DNA of 27,900 nt, taken from NCBI GenBank assembly GCA_015265235.1, contig JABZYJ010000009.1:1-27900 (forward strand), read 5' to 3'. This stretch comes from Selenomonas sp. GTDB lineage: Bacteria > Bacillota > Negativicutes > Selenomonadales > Selenomonadaceae. A program made the translations under genes and the position numbers. Positions 7,719 through 15,770 of this stretch are shown in pieces. The first letter of the stretch is position 1. Every line of letters starts with the position of its first letter. The notes beneath the pieces were generated by a model, which had not been told where the DNA came from, did no database searches, and was given only the letters and a program-made list of their open reading frames with translations.

Positions 7719-8759
7719 TTATAGTCCTGCTTCCATGAGACGGCTGCGCAGCTGTCCGCAGGCCGCCTGAATATCCGTCCCCATCTCGCGGCGCACGGTC
7801 GCCGTGACATGATGCGCCTCGAGAATCCGCTGAAAGCGAAGCACTGTCTCGCGCGGCGGGCGAAAGAGATGCCGCTCGGCAACGGGGTTGATCGGGATGA
7901 GATTGACGCTTGCCAGCTGTCCGCGCAGGAGGCGCGCGAGCTGCTCTGCCTCGCGCACGCCGTCATTTACATCACGGATGAGGATGTACTCGTAGGTCAC
8001 ACGCCGCTTCGTCTGCGCCGCATAGAGCTCTGCCGCCCGCAGCACCTCCGCCATGGGGTACATGCGGTTGACGGGCATCAGCGAGGAACGCAGTTCCTCC
8101 GTCGGCGCGTGAAGCGAAATGGAGAGCGAGATCGGAAGCCCCTCCTCCGCAAGGCGCAAAATCCCCGGGACAATCCCCGAGGTCGAGAGCGTCATCCCGC
8201 GATAGCTGAGCCCGATGGTCTCCTCCGCGTGCAAAAGGCGCAGCGCGCCGATCACGTTATCGTAGTTCTCCATCGGCTCGCCCGAGCCCATGACGACGAT
8301 GGTATCGACGCGCGCGCCCTCCTGCCGCAGGTAATCCGCCATGCCAATCACCTGCGCGGCGATCTCCCCCACGGTCAAATTACGCGCCAGACCGTGCAGC
8401 GTCGACGCGCAGAATGCACAGCCCATGCGGCAGCCCGCCTGCGTCGAGACACAGACACTGTTGCCGTAGGGATGGCGCATGAGCACCGTCTCCGCCGTCT
8501 GCCCATCGGCAAACGCATAGAGCAGCTTGATCGTCGCGCCGTCTGCCGACGTCAGGCGCGCACCGACCTGTGGCCGCTCAATGGAAAAGCGTTCCGCCAG
8601 CTGCGCGCGCAGCACCTTCGGCAGATTGTCCATGACATCAAAAGAGACCGCGCCGCGCTGATACATCCAGCGGATGATCTGATCGGCGCGGAAGCGGGGA
8701 ATCCCCTCGGCGCGAAGGGCATCGGCAAGCTCTGTCTTCGTCCATCCAAAAATATTCAT
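7719..8759 (-). CDS. rlmN: Dual-specificity 23S rRNA/tRNA adenine-C2 methyltransferase RlmN
   Basis: Radical SAM enzyme that methylates C2 of A2503 in 23S rRNA and of A37 in some tRNAs. The [4Fe-4S] motif is C110-x3-C114-x2-C117. The N-terminal helical domain (1-60) and the C-terminal catalytic cysteine (C334, in AACGQL) are present. The 346-residue length is usual. The start overlaps the rsmB stop as ATGA, fixing the N-terminus. Gene order rsmB-rlmN is as in Bacillus, but the next gene is the FHA protein rather than the phosphatase. RlmN rather than Cfr is assigned from housekeeping context and overall sequence. Confidence 0.97.
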   Translation of the reverse strand: MNIFGWTKTELADALRAEGIPRFRADQIIRWMYQRGAVSFDVMDNLPKVLRAQLAERFSIERPQVGARLTSADGATIKLLYAFADGQTAETVLMRHPYGNSVCVSTQAGCRMGCAFCASTLHGLARNLTVGEIAAQVIGMADYLRQEGARVDTIVVMGSGEPMENYDNVIGALRLLHAEETIGLSYRGMTLSTSGIVPGILRLAEEGLPISLSISLHAPTEELRSSLMPVNRMYPMAEVLRAAELYAAQTKRRVTYEYILIRDVNDGVREAEQLARLLRGQLASVNLIPINPVAERHLFRPPRETVLRFQRILEAHHVTATVRREMGTDIQAACGQLRSRLMEAGL

Positions 8760-10105
8760 CGGCGTCTCATACGGGCGATAAAGAAGCCGTCCGGCCCGCC
8801 CGTCTCCGGCATGATCTGTACCATGCGATCTGCTGTTTTTTGCTCCGGCAAAAATGCCCCCGTCTCCTCGAGGACGAAGTCCTCATGCCCGCGCAGAAAC
8901 GCCTCCACCACGGCGGCATTCTCGCTGCGCTCCATCGTGCAGGTACTGTAGACGAGGACGCCGCCCTTCTTCACCGTCCGCGCCGCACTCGCCAGAATCG
9001 CAAGCTGCAGCGGCGGCAAGGTCTTCGCATCCGACGGGCTTTTGCGCCAGCGTGCATCGGGCTTGCGCCGCAGGACGCCGAGCCCTGAGCACGGCGCATC
9101 CACGAGGACACGGTCAGCACACACACCATAGTGCGCACCGATCTCACGCGCGTCGAGGAGCTGCGTCTCGATGATGGAGATGTCGAGCCGCTCTGCGTTG
9201 CGCATGATGCGCCCCAGCTTTTCCTCATAGATGTCAAACGCCAAAATGCGCCCGCGATTTTCCATCCGCTGGGCGATATGCGTCGTCTTGCCGCCCGGGG
9301 CGGCACAGGCATCGATCACCGTCATGCCGGGCTCTGCGCCAAGGATATGCGCCACGAGCATCGAGCTCTCGTCCTGCACCTGCGCCAGCCCCTCACGCAG
9401 CGGCGCAAGCGCATCGAGTGCTCCGTGTGTGCGCAGGAGGATGCCCTCGGGAACGCGCAGCGACGCCGTGGCGTGAACGCCTGCCGCCGTCAGTCGCTCC
9501 ATGAGGGCAGTGCGGCTCGTGCGCAGGGTATTCGTCCGCAGCGTGAGCGGCGCACTCTCATTGTCACAGCGGCACAGCCGCTCTGCCTCTTCATAGCCGT
9601 AGTCGCGCAGCCACCGCTCCACCATCCACACGGGATGCTGCATCCGCAGCGCAAGCGAGCGTGCATCACGCCCCTTTGGCAGAGCCGCACGCTGTGGCTC
9701 GCGCAGCGCCGTCCGCAGGACGCCGTTGACAAAGGACGCCGCACCCTTTCCGCCGTGTTTTTTCGCGAGCTCCACCGCGGTATGACAAACGGCGGACGAC
9801 GGAATTTTATCCATGAAGAAGATCTGGTAAAAGCCAAGGCGCAGAAGCTCTCGTATGGGCGGCTGCGCCTTTTTTAGGTCGGCGACATAGCGGCGAATCA
9901 TGACGTCGAGCGTCTCGCCCGCCTTCACCGTGCCGTAGACCAGCTCCGTCAGAAAGCGGCGGTCGCGCTCCGCCATCTCCGCACCGCGCAGCGCATCGGC
10001 GAGAGCTACATTCGCGTATGCGCCCTCGCTGTGCACGTGCAGGAGTACCTGCATCGCACGCTCGCGGATGCGGTCGATCTTTTTCTCATCGTACTGCTTT
10101 GGCAT
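8756..10105 (-). CDS. rsmB: 16S rRNA cytosine(967)-C5-methyltransferase RsmB
   Basis: Methylates C967 of 16S rRNA using SAM. The N-terminal NusB-like RNA-binding domain is about 5-140. The Rossmann methyltransferase domain follows, with DACAAPGGKT (265-274) for SAM binding, DAPCSG (336-341, release Cys339) and STCTMERSEN (387-396, nucleophile Cys389). The 449-residue length is typical. Its ATG directly abuts the stop of the DUF116 gene with no spacer, preceded by AAAGGA. Its stop overlaps rlmN as ATGA. Nothing anomalous. Confidence 0.97.
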   Translation of the reverse strand: MPKQYDEKKIDRIRERAMQVLLHVHSEGAYANVALADALRGAEMAERDRRFLTELVYGTVKAGETLDVMIRRYVADLKKAQPPIRELLRLGFYQIFFMDKIPSSAVCHTAVELAKKHGGKGAASFVNGVLRTALREPQRAALPKGRDARSLALRMQHPVWMVERWLRDYGYEEAERLCRCDNESAPLTLRTNTLRTSRTALMERLTAAGVHATASLRVPEGILLRTHGALDALAPLREGLAQVQDESSMLVAHILGAEPGMTVIDACAAPGGKTTHIAQRMENRGRILAFDIYEEKLGRIMRNAERLDISIIETQLLDAREIGAHYGVCADRVLVDAPCSGLGVLRRKPDARWRKSPSDAKTLPPLQLAILASAARTVKKGGVLVYSTCTMERSENAAVVEAFLRGHEDFVLEETGAFLPEQKTADRMVQIMPETGGPDGFFIARMRRR

Positions 10106-10936
10106 CTATGTGTCCTTTGGGTTGGGTTCAATAATCTCTTCGAGCTGGCGGCGTACCTCCGCCATATCCACACTCGTATTGTAGCAGGGGCCGTTCGGGC
10201 GGATGTTGAGCACCCCGACGGCGGGAAGCGGAAAAACGTCTTGGATCCCGCTCATCAAATCGCGCTCACACGCAATCGCGAGCACCGCCTTCGGCCGCGT
10301 GTTGTAGACAACCTGCCGCGCCAGTGTCCCGCCTGTCGCGACAAAGAAATGGAACCCCATCTCCTCAGAGAGCGTGACGAGATCGCCGATGTTGCAGCCG
10401 CCGCAGCGCTTGCAGTTGTTCGGATCGCGCGTCACCTTATGCGGGCAGCTCGCGAGCTGCAGGCAGTGCGGTGTCACGACGAGCAGGCGGTCGGCGGGCA
10501 CGCGGATGTGCATGCGGTGAAAGAGCAGATTGCTGACCGCGATAAACGAGCCCTCCAACCGACGACGCTTGACGCCAAAGAGCGCCCCAAGGCGCACGGC
10601 AGCAGGAAAGAGCAGATTGATCAGCTCATAAGTCTGCCGCTTCATCCACGGGAGATACGGCAGCCCCGCAACGGCAAGCACCATGTTGAAGATGCCGAAA
10701 AAGGACAGGAGTACCGCGCCTGTCAGCAGAGCGCCGATCGCCCATGGCAGAAGCGGCTGGATGCGCTCAAGCCCCGGCACGCCAATGTACCAAATGCCAA
10801 AGAGGAGCACGGCGGCGAGCAGTGTCACGAGCAGGAGCATACCGATGAAGAGCCGCTTCTTTGGCCGTGAGGGCAGGAGAATCGTCTTCTTCTCCCCCGC
10901 CTTGCCGCCGTTGACCGTCAATGTCTCCGTACTCAT
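10106..10936 (-). CDS. DUF116 membrane protein with cysteine cluster
   Basis: Function not established. The 276 residues begin with a polar Lys-rich stretch. Two hydrophobic segments follow (about 28-52 and 63-91), then a cytosolic-looking domain matching the DUF116 family. Seven cysteines lie in that domain: C158, C164, C175, C178, C181, C223 and C251. The CxxCxxC core (175-181) and late CYNTS motif suggest an iron-sulfur or zinc site. The start overlaps the fmt stop as ATGA and the gene abuts rsmB with no gap, so it is locked into the translation-maturation operon. A membrane-bound metalloprotein linked to formyl-Met processing or rRNA methylation is speculation from context. Confidence 0.85.
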   Translation of the reverse strand: MSTETLTVNGGKAGEKKTILLPSRPKKRLFIGMLLLVTLLAAVLLFGIWYIGVPGLERIQPLLPWAIGALLTGAVLLSFFGIFNMVLAVAGLPYLPWMKRQTYELINLLFPAAVRLGALFGVKRRRLEGSFIAVSNLLFHRMHIRVPADRLLVVTPHCLQLASCPHKVTRDPNNCKRCGGCNIGDLVTLSEEMGFHFFVATGGTLARQVVYNTRPKAVLAIACERDLMSGIQDVFPLPAVGVLNIRPNGPCYNTSVDMAEVRRQLEEIIEPNPKDT

Positions 10937-11880
10937 GATGTAAAACGTGCTCCTGCGGTCAGTGCACAGCCGTTCAAAAAGTCGGTTGCCGCCATCATCC
11001 GTTTCCCGGGTGCCTGAATCTCCGTCACCTGCACGATCTCATCGCCTGCTGCGACGCGCAGCCCTGCCCGCCGATCTGCCGTGAGAATGGTGCCGTGCGG
11101 CGCATCTGTCCGCTCGCCTGTGAGGGACAGCATACCGATCTTATACAAGGCGTCCCCCAGATGCGTCTCTGCGTAGGGCACAGGGTTCAGTCCGCGCACG
11201 AGGGCATCGAGCTCCCGCGCCGTGCGCGACCAGTCGATCTGTGCTGTATCGCGCGTAATGCGTGCGGCATAGCTGCTCTCCCCCGTCTGCGGCGTACGCG
11301 TGAGCACCCCTGCGGCAAGCTGCTCCAGCGTCTCCACGAGGAGCGCCGCCCCCGTCTCCATCAGGGCATCGTGGAGCGTTCCGTACGTCGTATCCCTATG
11401 GATGGGAACCTCGCTCCGCAGGAGCATATCCCCCGTGTCGAGCCCCGCATCCATCTGCATGGTCGTAATCCCCGTCACTGCGGCACCGTCCATCACCGCA
11501 TGCTGAATCGGTGCAGCACCGCGATACAGCGGGAGCAGGGACGCGTGCACATTGATGCAGCCATGCACGGGGATATCCAGAATCTCCTGCGTCAGGATCT
11601 GCCCAAATGCCGCCACCACCGCCACGTCGGGACGGAGGGCGCGCAGCTCTTCGGCAAATGCCGCATCACGTGCGCGCGCAGGCTGGAGAACGGGAATATC
11701 ATGTGACAGTGCCCACGCCTTGACCGGAGAGGGGCTGAGTTTCTTCCCGCGCCCGCGCGGGCGATCCGGCTGCGTAACAACGGCGACGATATCCGTGAGA
11801 TCGCGCCGCTCTGCCATCGCCGCAAGAATCGCTGCGGCGAAATCCGGCGTCCCCATAAAGACGGTACGCATCGGCGTCAT
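10933..11880 (-). CDS. fmt: Methionyl-tRNA formyltransferase
   Basis: Transfers a formyl group from 10-formyl-THF to initiator Met-tRNA. The N-terminal catalytic domain contains FMGTPDFA (8-15), N110, H112 and the SLLPLYRG loop (114-121). D148 lies in GLDTGD, giving the Asn-His-Asp catalytic set. The C-terminal OB-like tRNA-binding domain runs from about 205 to 315. The frame stays open 23 codons further upstream. The start at 11880 is chosen because it overlaps the def stop as ATGA and follows a GGAGGAAGAGGA purine tract. The 315-residue length is normal. Pairing with def is nearly universal. Confidence 0.97.
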   Translation of the reverse strand: MTPMRTVFMGTPDFAAAILAAMAERRDLTDIVAVVTQPDRPRGRGKKLSPSPVKAWALSHDIPVLQPARARDAAFAEELRALRPDVAVVAAFGQILTQEILDIPVHGCINVHASLLPLYRGAAPIQHAVMDGAAVTGITTMQMDAGLDTGDMLLRSEVPIHRDTTYGTLHDALMETGAALLVETLEQLAAGVLTRTPQTGESSYAARITRDTAQIDWSRTARELDALVRGLNPVPYAETHLGDALYKIGMLSLTGERTDAPHGTILTADRRAGLRVAAGDEIVQVTEIQAPGKRMMAATDFLNGCALTAGARFTS

Positions 11881-12347
11881 TCCTCTTCCTCCCCCTTGCG
11901 CAGGCGCACGGCAATATCGATGAAGAGGCGCCCCTCCAGATGATCGCACTCATGCTGAATGCAGCGCGCCAAAAGCCCCTCCGCTGTCAATGTACGGCGG
12001 CGGCTGCGGCGGTCGGTATACTCCACCGTCACACGCTCCGCGCGCTCCACATCACCGTAGACCTTCGGCACGGAGAGGCACCCCTCTGACTCCGTCACGC
12101 TTCCCTCGCGCATGGTGATGACGGGATTGACGAGCTCCAAGAGCCCGTGCTCATCCTGCACGTCGATCACAACGATGCGCAGAGACTTCCCCACCTGCGG
12201 CGCAGCAAGACCCACGCCGTCAGCAGCATACATCGTTTCCGCCATATCGTCGAGCAGCTGCCGATGCCGCTTCGTGAGGCGTTCGATCGGCTCCGCCGTC
12301 TGTTTCAGGACGGGATCCCCCGCCTTCTTGATGTCAAGTATCGCCAT
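11877..12347 (-). CDS. def: Peptide deformylase
   Basis: Removes the formyl group from nascent proteins; Fe2+/Zn2+ enzyme. All three motifs are present in 156 residues: GVGLAAPQ (44-51), EGCLS (88-92, metal ligand Cys90) and QHECDH (131-136, His132, Glu133, His136). The start at 12347 (MAILDIKK) follows AGGA by 5 nt. A start 12 nt upstream overlaps the amidohydrolase stop as ATGA but has no ribosome site, so it is less likely. The Glu-rich C-terminus is partly shaped by the fmt ribosome site encoded in it. The usual priA upstream neighbour is missing; an amidohydrolase stands in that place. Confidence 0.97.
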   Translation of the reverse strand: MAILDIKKAGDPVLKQTAEPIERLTKRHRQLLDDMAETMYAADGVGLAAPQVGKSLRIVVIDVQDEHGLLELVNPVITMREGSVTESEGCLSVPKVYGDVERAERVTVEYTDRRSRRRTLTAEGLLARCIQHECDHLEGRLFIDIAVRLRKGEEEE

Positions 12348-12352
12348 AGTAT

Positions 12353-12357
12353 TCCTC
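12353..12357 (-). promoter_or_regulatory. Ribosome binding site that sets the def start
   Basis: GAGGA lies 5 nt before the ATG at 12347 and overlaps the amidohydrolase stop region. It selects MAILDIKK over the ATG at 12359. Confidence 0.65.
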
Positions 12358-13183
12358 ATGTCAGGTGCAGATGATAGATCCGCACCGCATTCTCATAAAA
12401 CACAGCATCCCAGTGCTCCTCGGGAATGAGGAGCTTGGTGAATGCAACATAGTCGCCGAAGTTTGCCAGCGGCCAATCCGTGCCGAACATCAGCCGATCG
12501 TACGCATTCAGGTACGCGAGCCAGCCGCGCAGCTGCTCGATATAAAAATGCTTTCGCGCACAGAAGCGGTCAAAATCCACAATTTTTCCCTCAAGCATCC
12601 CCGAGAGATCGGCGGTGACATTGGGGTTCTTCTCCATCACCGCAATGGCATCGACGAAATACGGCTCCCCCAGATGGCACATGACGAAATTCACCTGACG
12701 GAACTTCGTCGCCGCCTCATCCATGACATTCGGATGCGCATACTTCAGCAGCGCCTTCTCCGTCGCTGTCAGTCCCGTGTGCACGGCAACGGGCTTTCCG
12801 TACCGTGCCGCGAGTTCATAGACGGGGGCAAGCATATCGTCATAGATATAGAAATAATTGTAGCCGGGATAGAGCTTGATGCCGACGCAGCGCGCGCTCC
12901 GAAGATGCTGATCTAGGGCAGGGAGGAGCTGCTCAATGCGCGCAGCACTCATCTCCGTCTGCCCGCCGTCGCCAGCGATCCCGACACAGTAGTGAAAGAG
13001 ATCGGGATAGTTCGGCGCGAGCTCCTCCACGGGGAGATTGCCCATGATAACGCCGTGGACAATCCCCGCCGCACGGCAGTCACGCCGCAGAGCCTCCTCC
13101 GTATTCTCGTGTCCCGCCGCACGTGCGACGGTATCAAAATACTCCCCTCTGCCATAGTGCAGATGGGCGTCAATAATCTTCAT
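12356..13183 (-). CDS. Amidohydrolase_2 family metal-dependent hydrolase
   Basis: COG2159-type TIM-barrel hydrolase or decarboxylase of unknown substrate. Probable metal and catalytic residues are HLH (H7, H9), K103, H135 in VAVHTG, H170 in MCHLGEP and D236 in FGTDWP. The 275-residue length is usual. The frame extends 17 codons upstream, but MKIIDAHLHYG is the standard family start and a GAGGAA lies about 12 nt before it. It heads the def-fmt operon; its stop overlaps an alternative def start. The link to deformylation is positional only. Uronate isomerase-like or gamma-resorcylate decarboxylase-like chemistry cannot be told apart here. Confidence 0.85.
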   Translation of the reverse strand: MKIIDAHLHYGRGEYFDTVARAAGHENTEEALRRDCRAAGIVHGVIMGNLPVEELAPNYPDLFHYCVGIAGDGGQTEMSAARIEQLLPALDQHLRSARCVGIKLYPGYNYFYIYDDMLAPVYELAARYGKPVAVHTGLTATEKALLKYAHPNVMDEAATKFRQVNFVMCHLGEPYFVDAIAVMEKNPNVTADLSGMLEGKIVDFDRFCARKHFYIEQLRGWLAYLNAYDRLMFGTDWPLANFGDYVAFTKLLIPEEHWDAVFYENAVRIYHLHLT

Positions 13184-13209
13184 CGTCTGTTGTTCTTCCT
13201 CAAAAGAAT

Positions 13210-13273
13210 CACTGATACGTTCAGTGCCTCTCAATTTCTGTAATCGTTCTTTTTAGTTTACCATATCCGTCAA
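13210..13273 (-). promoter_or_regulatory. Leader of the amidohydrolase-def operon: dyad and -35-like box
   Basis: A perfect 6-bp dyad (CACTGA-5-TCAGTG, 13210-13226) lies between a TTGACG box (13268-13273) and the amidohydrolase ribosome site. No convincing -10 is found at the right distance; TAAACT and TATGGT nearby are weak. The 136-nt gap is more A+T-rich than its surroundings and must hold the promoter of the long def-to-rpe block. Operator or leader hairpin are both possible. Confidence 0.35.
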
Positions 13274-13284
13274 TAGCTTTTTGT

Positions 13285-13320
13285 GGGAATCATGCACCAA
13301 GGTCTTTATCCGTGCATCCC
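13285..13320 (-). terminator. Possible weak terminator after queE
   Basis: Immediately after the queE stop the minus strand has GGGATGCAC, a 14-nt loop, then GTGCATGATTCCC. That gives a 9-bp stem interrupted by a 4-nt bulge, followed by ACAAAAAGC. There is no T-tract on the transcribed strand, so intrinsic termination is doubtful. Confidence 0.35.
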
Positions 13321-14051
13321 TAAAGCATATCCATCATCCGATGAGTCTGCGGGATCACACGCACATGTGCAAGGCGCCGCAGAGCGTTCTCCTGCCATGC
13401 GAGCAGCTGCTCGGGCGAGGGCTTCGTACATCCGCCGTAGGGCGTCACGGGCTGCAGAATCAGCATCGACTCCGGGGCGGTATCCGCCACGAGCCGAATG
13501 GCGGTATCGACTTCGCTGTCAGGGCTCTCCGCCGCGACGACAATCTTGACCCACGTATCCTTCGCCTTTGCGATCTCCAGAAAGCGCTCGTGGGCATCCC
13601 AGACGGGATGCGTCGTCGCAGAGGGCAGCTTGATGTCCATGCTGATGCCTGCCACACAGTCAATGCACTTCTTCAGCTCCTCATGGAGCGTTCCGTTCGT
13701 CTCCAGATAAATCGGCAGCTGCACATGCGGCGCCAGTGCACGGATGAACGCTGCATGCAGCAGCGGCTCGCCCCCCGTAATGCTGAGCGCCTGATGCGGT
13801 ACGCCCGCCGCTGCGATCTCCACCAGCTCTGCCGCACGCTGCGGCGAGATTGGATTCGGGTAGGGCACGAGATGATACGTCCCCGCTCCCTCCTCCACGA
13901 CACAGTCGGGGTGCATCCCGACCGCGCTGTCCGTATCGCAGTAGCTGCAGTGGAGATTGCAGCCCTCAAGGCGCAGGAACACCTGCCGGCAGCCGACGTA
14001 CTTCCCCTCGCCCTGAACCGTCGAGAAAATCTCGATGATATTCTCGTTCAT
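13320..14051 (-). CDS. queE: 7-carboxy-7-deazaguanine synthase QueE
   Basis: Radical SAM enzyme that contracts the pterin ring of 6-carboxytetrahydropterin to 7-carboxy-7-deazaguanine, on the way to preQ0 and queuosine. The N-terminal IFSTVQGEGKYVG (8-20) is the family hallmark. The cluster motif is C31-x3-C35-x2-C38 and SITGGEPLL (about 149-157 region of the barrel) binds SAM. The 243-residue length is normal. It starts 1 nt after the queD stop (TGA-A-ATG), so the pair is one unit. queC and the tRNA-guanine transglycosylase are not in this window. Confidence 0.96.
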   Translation of the reverse strand: MNENIIEIFSTVQGEGKYVGCRQVFLRLEGCNLHCSYCDTDSAVGMHPDCVVEEGAGTYHLVPYPNPISPQRAAELVEIAAAGVPHQALSITGGEPLLHAAFIRALAPHVQLPIYLETNGTLHEELKKCIDCVAGISMDIKLPSATTHPVWDAHERFLEIAKAKDTWVKIVVAAESPDSEVDTAIRLVADTAPESMLILQPVTPYGGCTKPSPEQLLAWQENALRRLAHVRVIPQTHRMMDML

Positions 14052-14052
14052 T

Positions 14053-14433
14053 TCAGTCCCTCTCGTACGTGACAGATGATTTTGGCGTCTCCCAGACGGT
14101 CAGTGCAGCGAGATGGGCCGCTGTCGCCGTAACCTCAGGACGCACGGCAAGGCGCTCAAAAATGATTCGCGCCAGATTCTCTGCCGTCGGATTCACTGCG
14201 GCATCAAACGGCGGAAGTTCATTGACATAGCGATGGTCGAACTCATCCAACACCGCCATCAGCGCTGCCTTCGCCGTCTTAAAGTCGATCATCATTCCGA
14301 GATCGTCGAGCTCCGTGCCGCGAAACGCCGCCTCGACGACCCAGTTATGCCCGTGCAGGCGGTCGCATTTCCCGGGATACCCGACAACGCGGTGTGCCGC
14401 CTCGAATGCGCCTTCAACGCGCAGTGTATACAT
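14053..14433 (-). CDS. queD: 6-carboxytetrahydropterin synthase QueD
   Basis: Converts dihydroneopterin triphosphate to 6-carboxy-5,6,7,8-tetrahydropterin, the substrate chain for QueE. The 126 residues contain zinc ligands H14, H27 and H29 in CDRLHGHNW, the catalytic Cys23, the D66-H67 pair and the substrate-binding Glu115 (VWETP). ATG start, with GGAG 7 nt upstream. Only about 20 nt separate the hairpin after the GT2 gene from this start. There is therefore no space for a promoter or a preQ1 riboswitch; expression probably depends on read-through. Confidence 0.96.
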   Translation of the reverse strand: MYTLRVEGAFEAAHRVVGYPGKCDRLHGHNWVVEAAFRGTELDDLGMMIDFKTAKAALMAVLDEFDHRYVNELPPFDAAVNPTAENLARIIFERLAVRPEVTATAAHLAALTVWETPKSSVTYERD

Positions 14434-14453
14434 TCTGCTCTCCTTCGTTTGTC

Positions 14454-14482
14454 AAAAGGCTGCCGCACGCGTGCAGCAGCCT
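14454..14482 (-). terminator. Hairpin terminator after the GT2 gene
   Basis: A G+C-rich stem (AGGCTGCTGCA / TGCGGCAGCCT, 11 bp with one G-T wobble, CGCG loop) is followed by TTTT then G. The T-tract is short and queD begins about 20 nt further on, so partial termination or an mRNA boundary is likely. Confidence 0.75.
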
Positions 14483-14494
14483 CTCTCGATGCCA

Positions 14495-15769
14495 TTATTT
14501 CACATCGCTCATCACTTCGTCCATGCTCATGGCGCGCGTATGCTTCGTATGGCTCCACTCATGCTCATTTCGATGGATGAACCCGAGGAAGATGATCGGT
14601 ATCCACGAATAGATGAACACAGGATAGAGGAGCAGATAGAACCACGCCTTCAGCTTGGCACGTACCTTGATGAGGATAATCATGGGCAGAAGATACTGCC
14701 CGATCATGATCGCCGTCATCAGCTGCGACGGCAGGAATTTGTAGATGCTCGTATAAAACGGCGGGAACGCCAGCTGCACATAGCTGATGATGATGAAGAA
14801 CGTCGAGATCATGAGGAAATGCGGCTGCAGAAGATAGATGCAGCCATCCCAGATGCGTATGTCGCGGCGTTTCCAGCCCTCGCGGATCATCGTCGGGATA
14901 AAGCGGTGCGCCACGTCAAACTGTCCCTGCGCCCAGCGTCTGCGCTGGTTCCACGCCTGCTTGAACGTGAGCGGCTTCTCATCGTAGACCACGGCGTCAT
15001 GCGCCCACGTCGTCTTGATGCCCTCGGCAAGCAGCTTCATCGTGAACTCCATGTCCTCGGTGAGGCAGGTCGCGCGCCAGCCGTGCCGCTTCAGCACGTC
15101 CGTCGTAATGCACATGCCCGTACCGCCGAGGCATGCCGAGAGTCCGATGTTCGTCTTTGCGAGATGCGAGATATGGTCGATGACCCAGAACGCGATGGCA
15201 AACGTCCCTGCCACCCATGTGTCATAGGGATTCTTCGCATCCAGATAGCCCTGAATGACCTTGTCGCCCTTGAGGAGGCGGTTGTTCATCTCCTTGAGGA
15301 AATTCGGGTGTACGAGGTTGTCCGCATCGAAGATGGCGACGGCATCGTACTCCTTGTCCATCGCAAAGAGCTGCTCAAACATCCACTCAAGCGCAAATCC
15401 CTTGCTCTTCTTCGTTGGATGCGTGCGCGTGCAGACAATGGCGCCCGCCTTCTCCGCGATCTCCCCCGTATTGTCCGTACAGTTGTCGGCAATGACATAG
15501 ATGTCGTACAGTTCCTTGGGATAGTCGAGCCGCTGCAGATTTTCGATGAGCTGCCCGATGACCGCCGCCTCGTTGTGCGCGGCGACGACGACAGCAAACG
15601 TCTTCTCCGGCGTCAGGATTTTTTTCTCCCCATGCCGCCACAGACAGCAGAAGCCGATGAAGAAAAAATACAGCGTGAAGAGCAGGAGGAGAATCTGCAT
15701 TGGCACCATGATGATGTCAAAGACATGTGCCGGCAGATAGGGCGAGAGTGCATGAAAGATCTCTGTCAT
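14495..15769 (-). CDS. Processive family 2 glycosyltransferase (cellulose-synthase-like)
   Basis: Inner-membrane GT2 that probably transfers or polymerises a sugar from a nucleotide donor. One N-terminal membrane segment (about 19-44) precedes the GT-A domain: VVVAAHNEA (60-68), DAD (148-150), TED (237-239) and QRRRW (275-279), the processive signature. Three more membrane segments follow (about 318-335, 350-368, 375-397), then a cytosolic tail with EWSHTKHTR (404-412), a motif typical of such enzymes. Starts 1 nt after the pssA stop. No PilZ domain and no synthase partner gene nearby. A role in glycolipid or exopolysaccharide synthesis is open; co-transcription with phospholipid genes favours a lipid acceptor. 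Confidence 0.9.
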   Translation of the reverse strand: MTEIFHALSPYLPAHVFDIIMVPMQILLLLFTLYFFFIGFCCLWRHGEKKILTPEKTFAVVVAAHNEAAVIGQLIENLQRLDYPKELYDIYVIADNCTDNTGEIAEKAGAIVCTRTHPTKKSKGFALEWMFEQLFAMDKEYDAVAIFDADNLVHPNFLKEMNNRLLKGDKVIQGYLDAKNPYDTWVAGTFAIAFWVIDHISHLAKTNIGLSACLGGTGMCITTDVLKRHGWRATCLTEDMEFTMKLLAEGIKTTWAHDAVVYDEKPLTFKQAWNQRRRWAQGQFDVAHRFIPTMIREGWKRRDIRIWDGCIYLLQPHFLMISTFFIIISYVQLAFPPFYTSIYKFLPSQLMTAIMIGQYLLPMIILIKVRAKLKAWFYLLLYPVFIYSWIPIIFLGFIHRNEHEWSHTKHTRAMSMDEVMSDVK

Positions 15770-15770
15770 A

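Noticed and set aside
7711..7721. Intrinsic terminator after rlmN from the TTTTTT run
   Set aside because: No stem-loop precedes the T-run; the sequence before it is coding and does not pair well.
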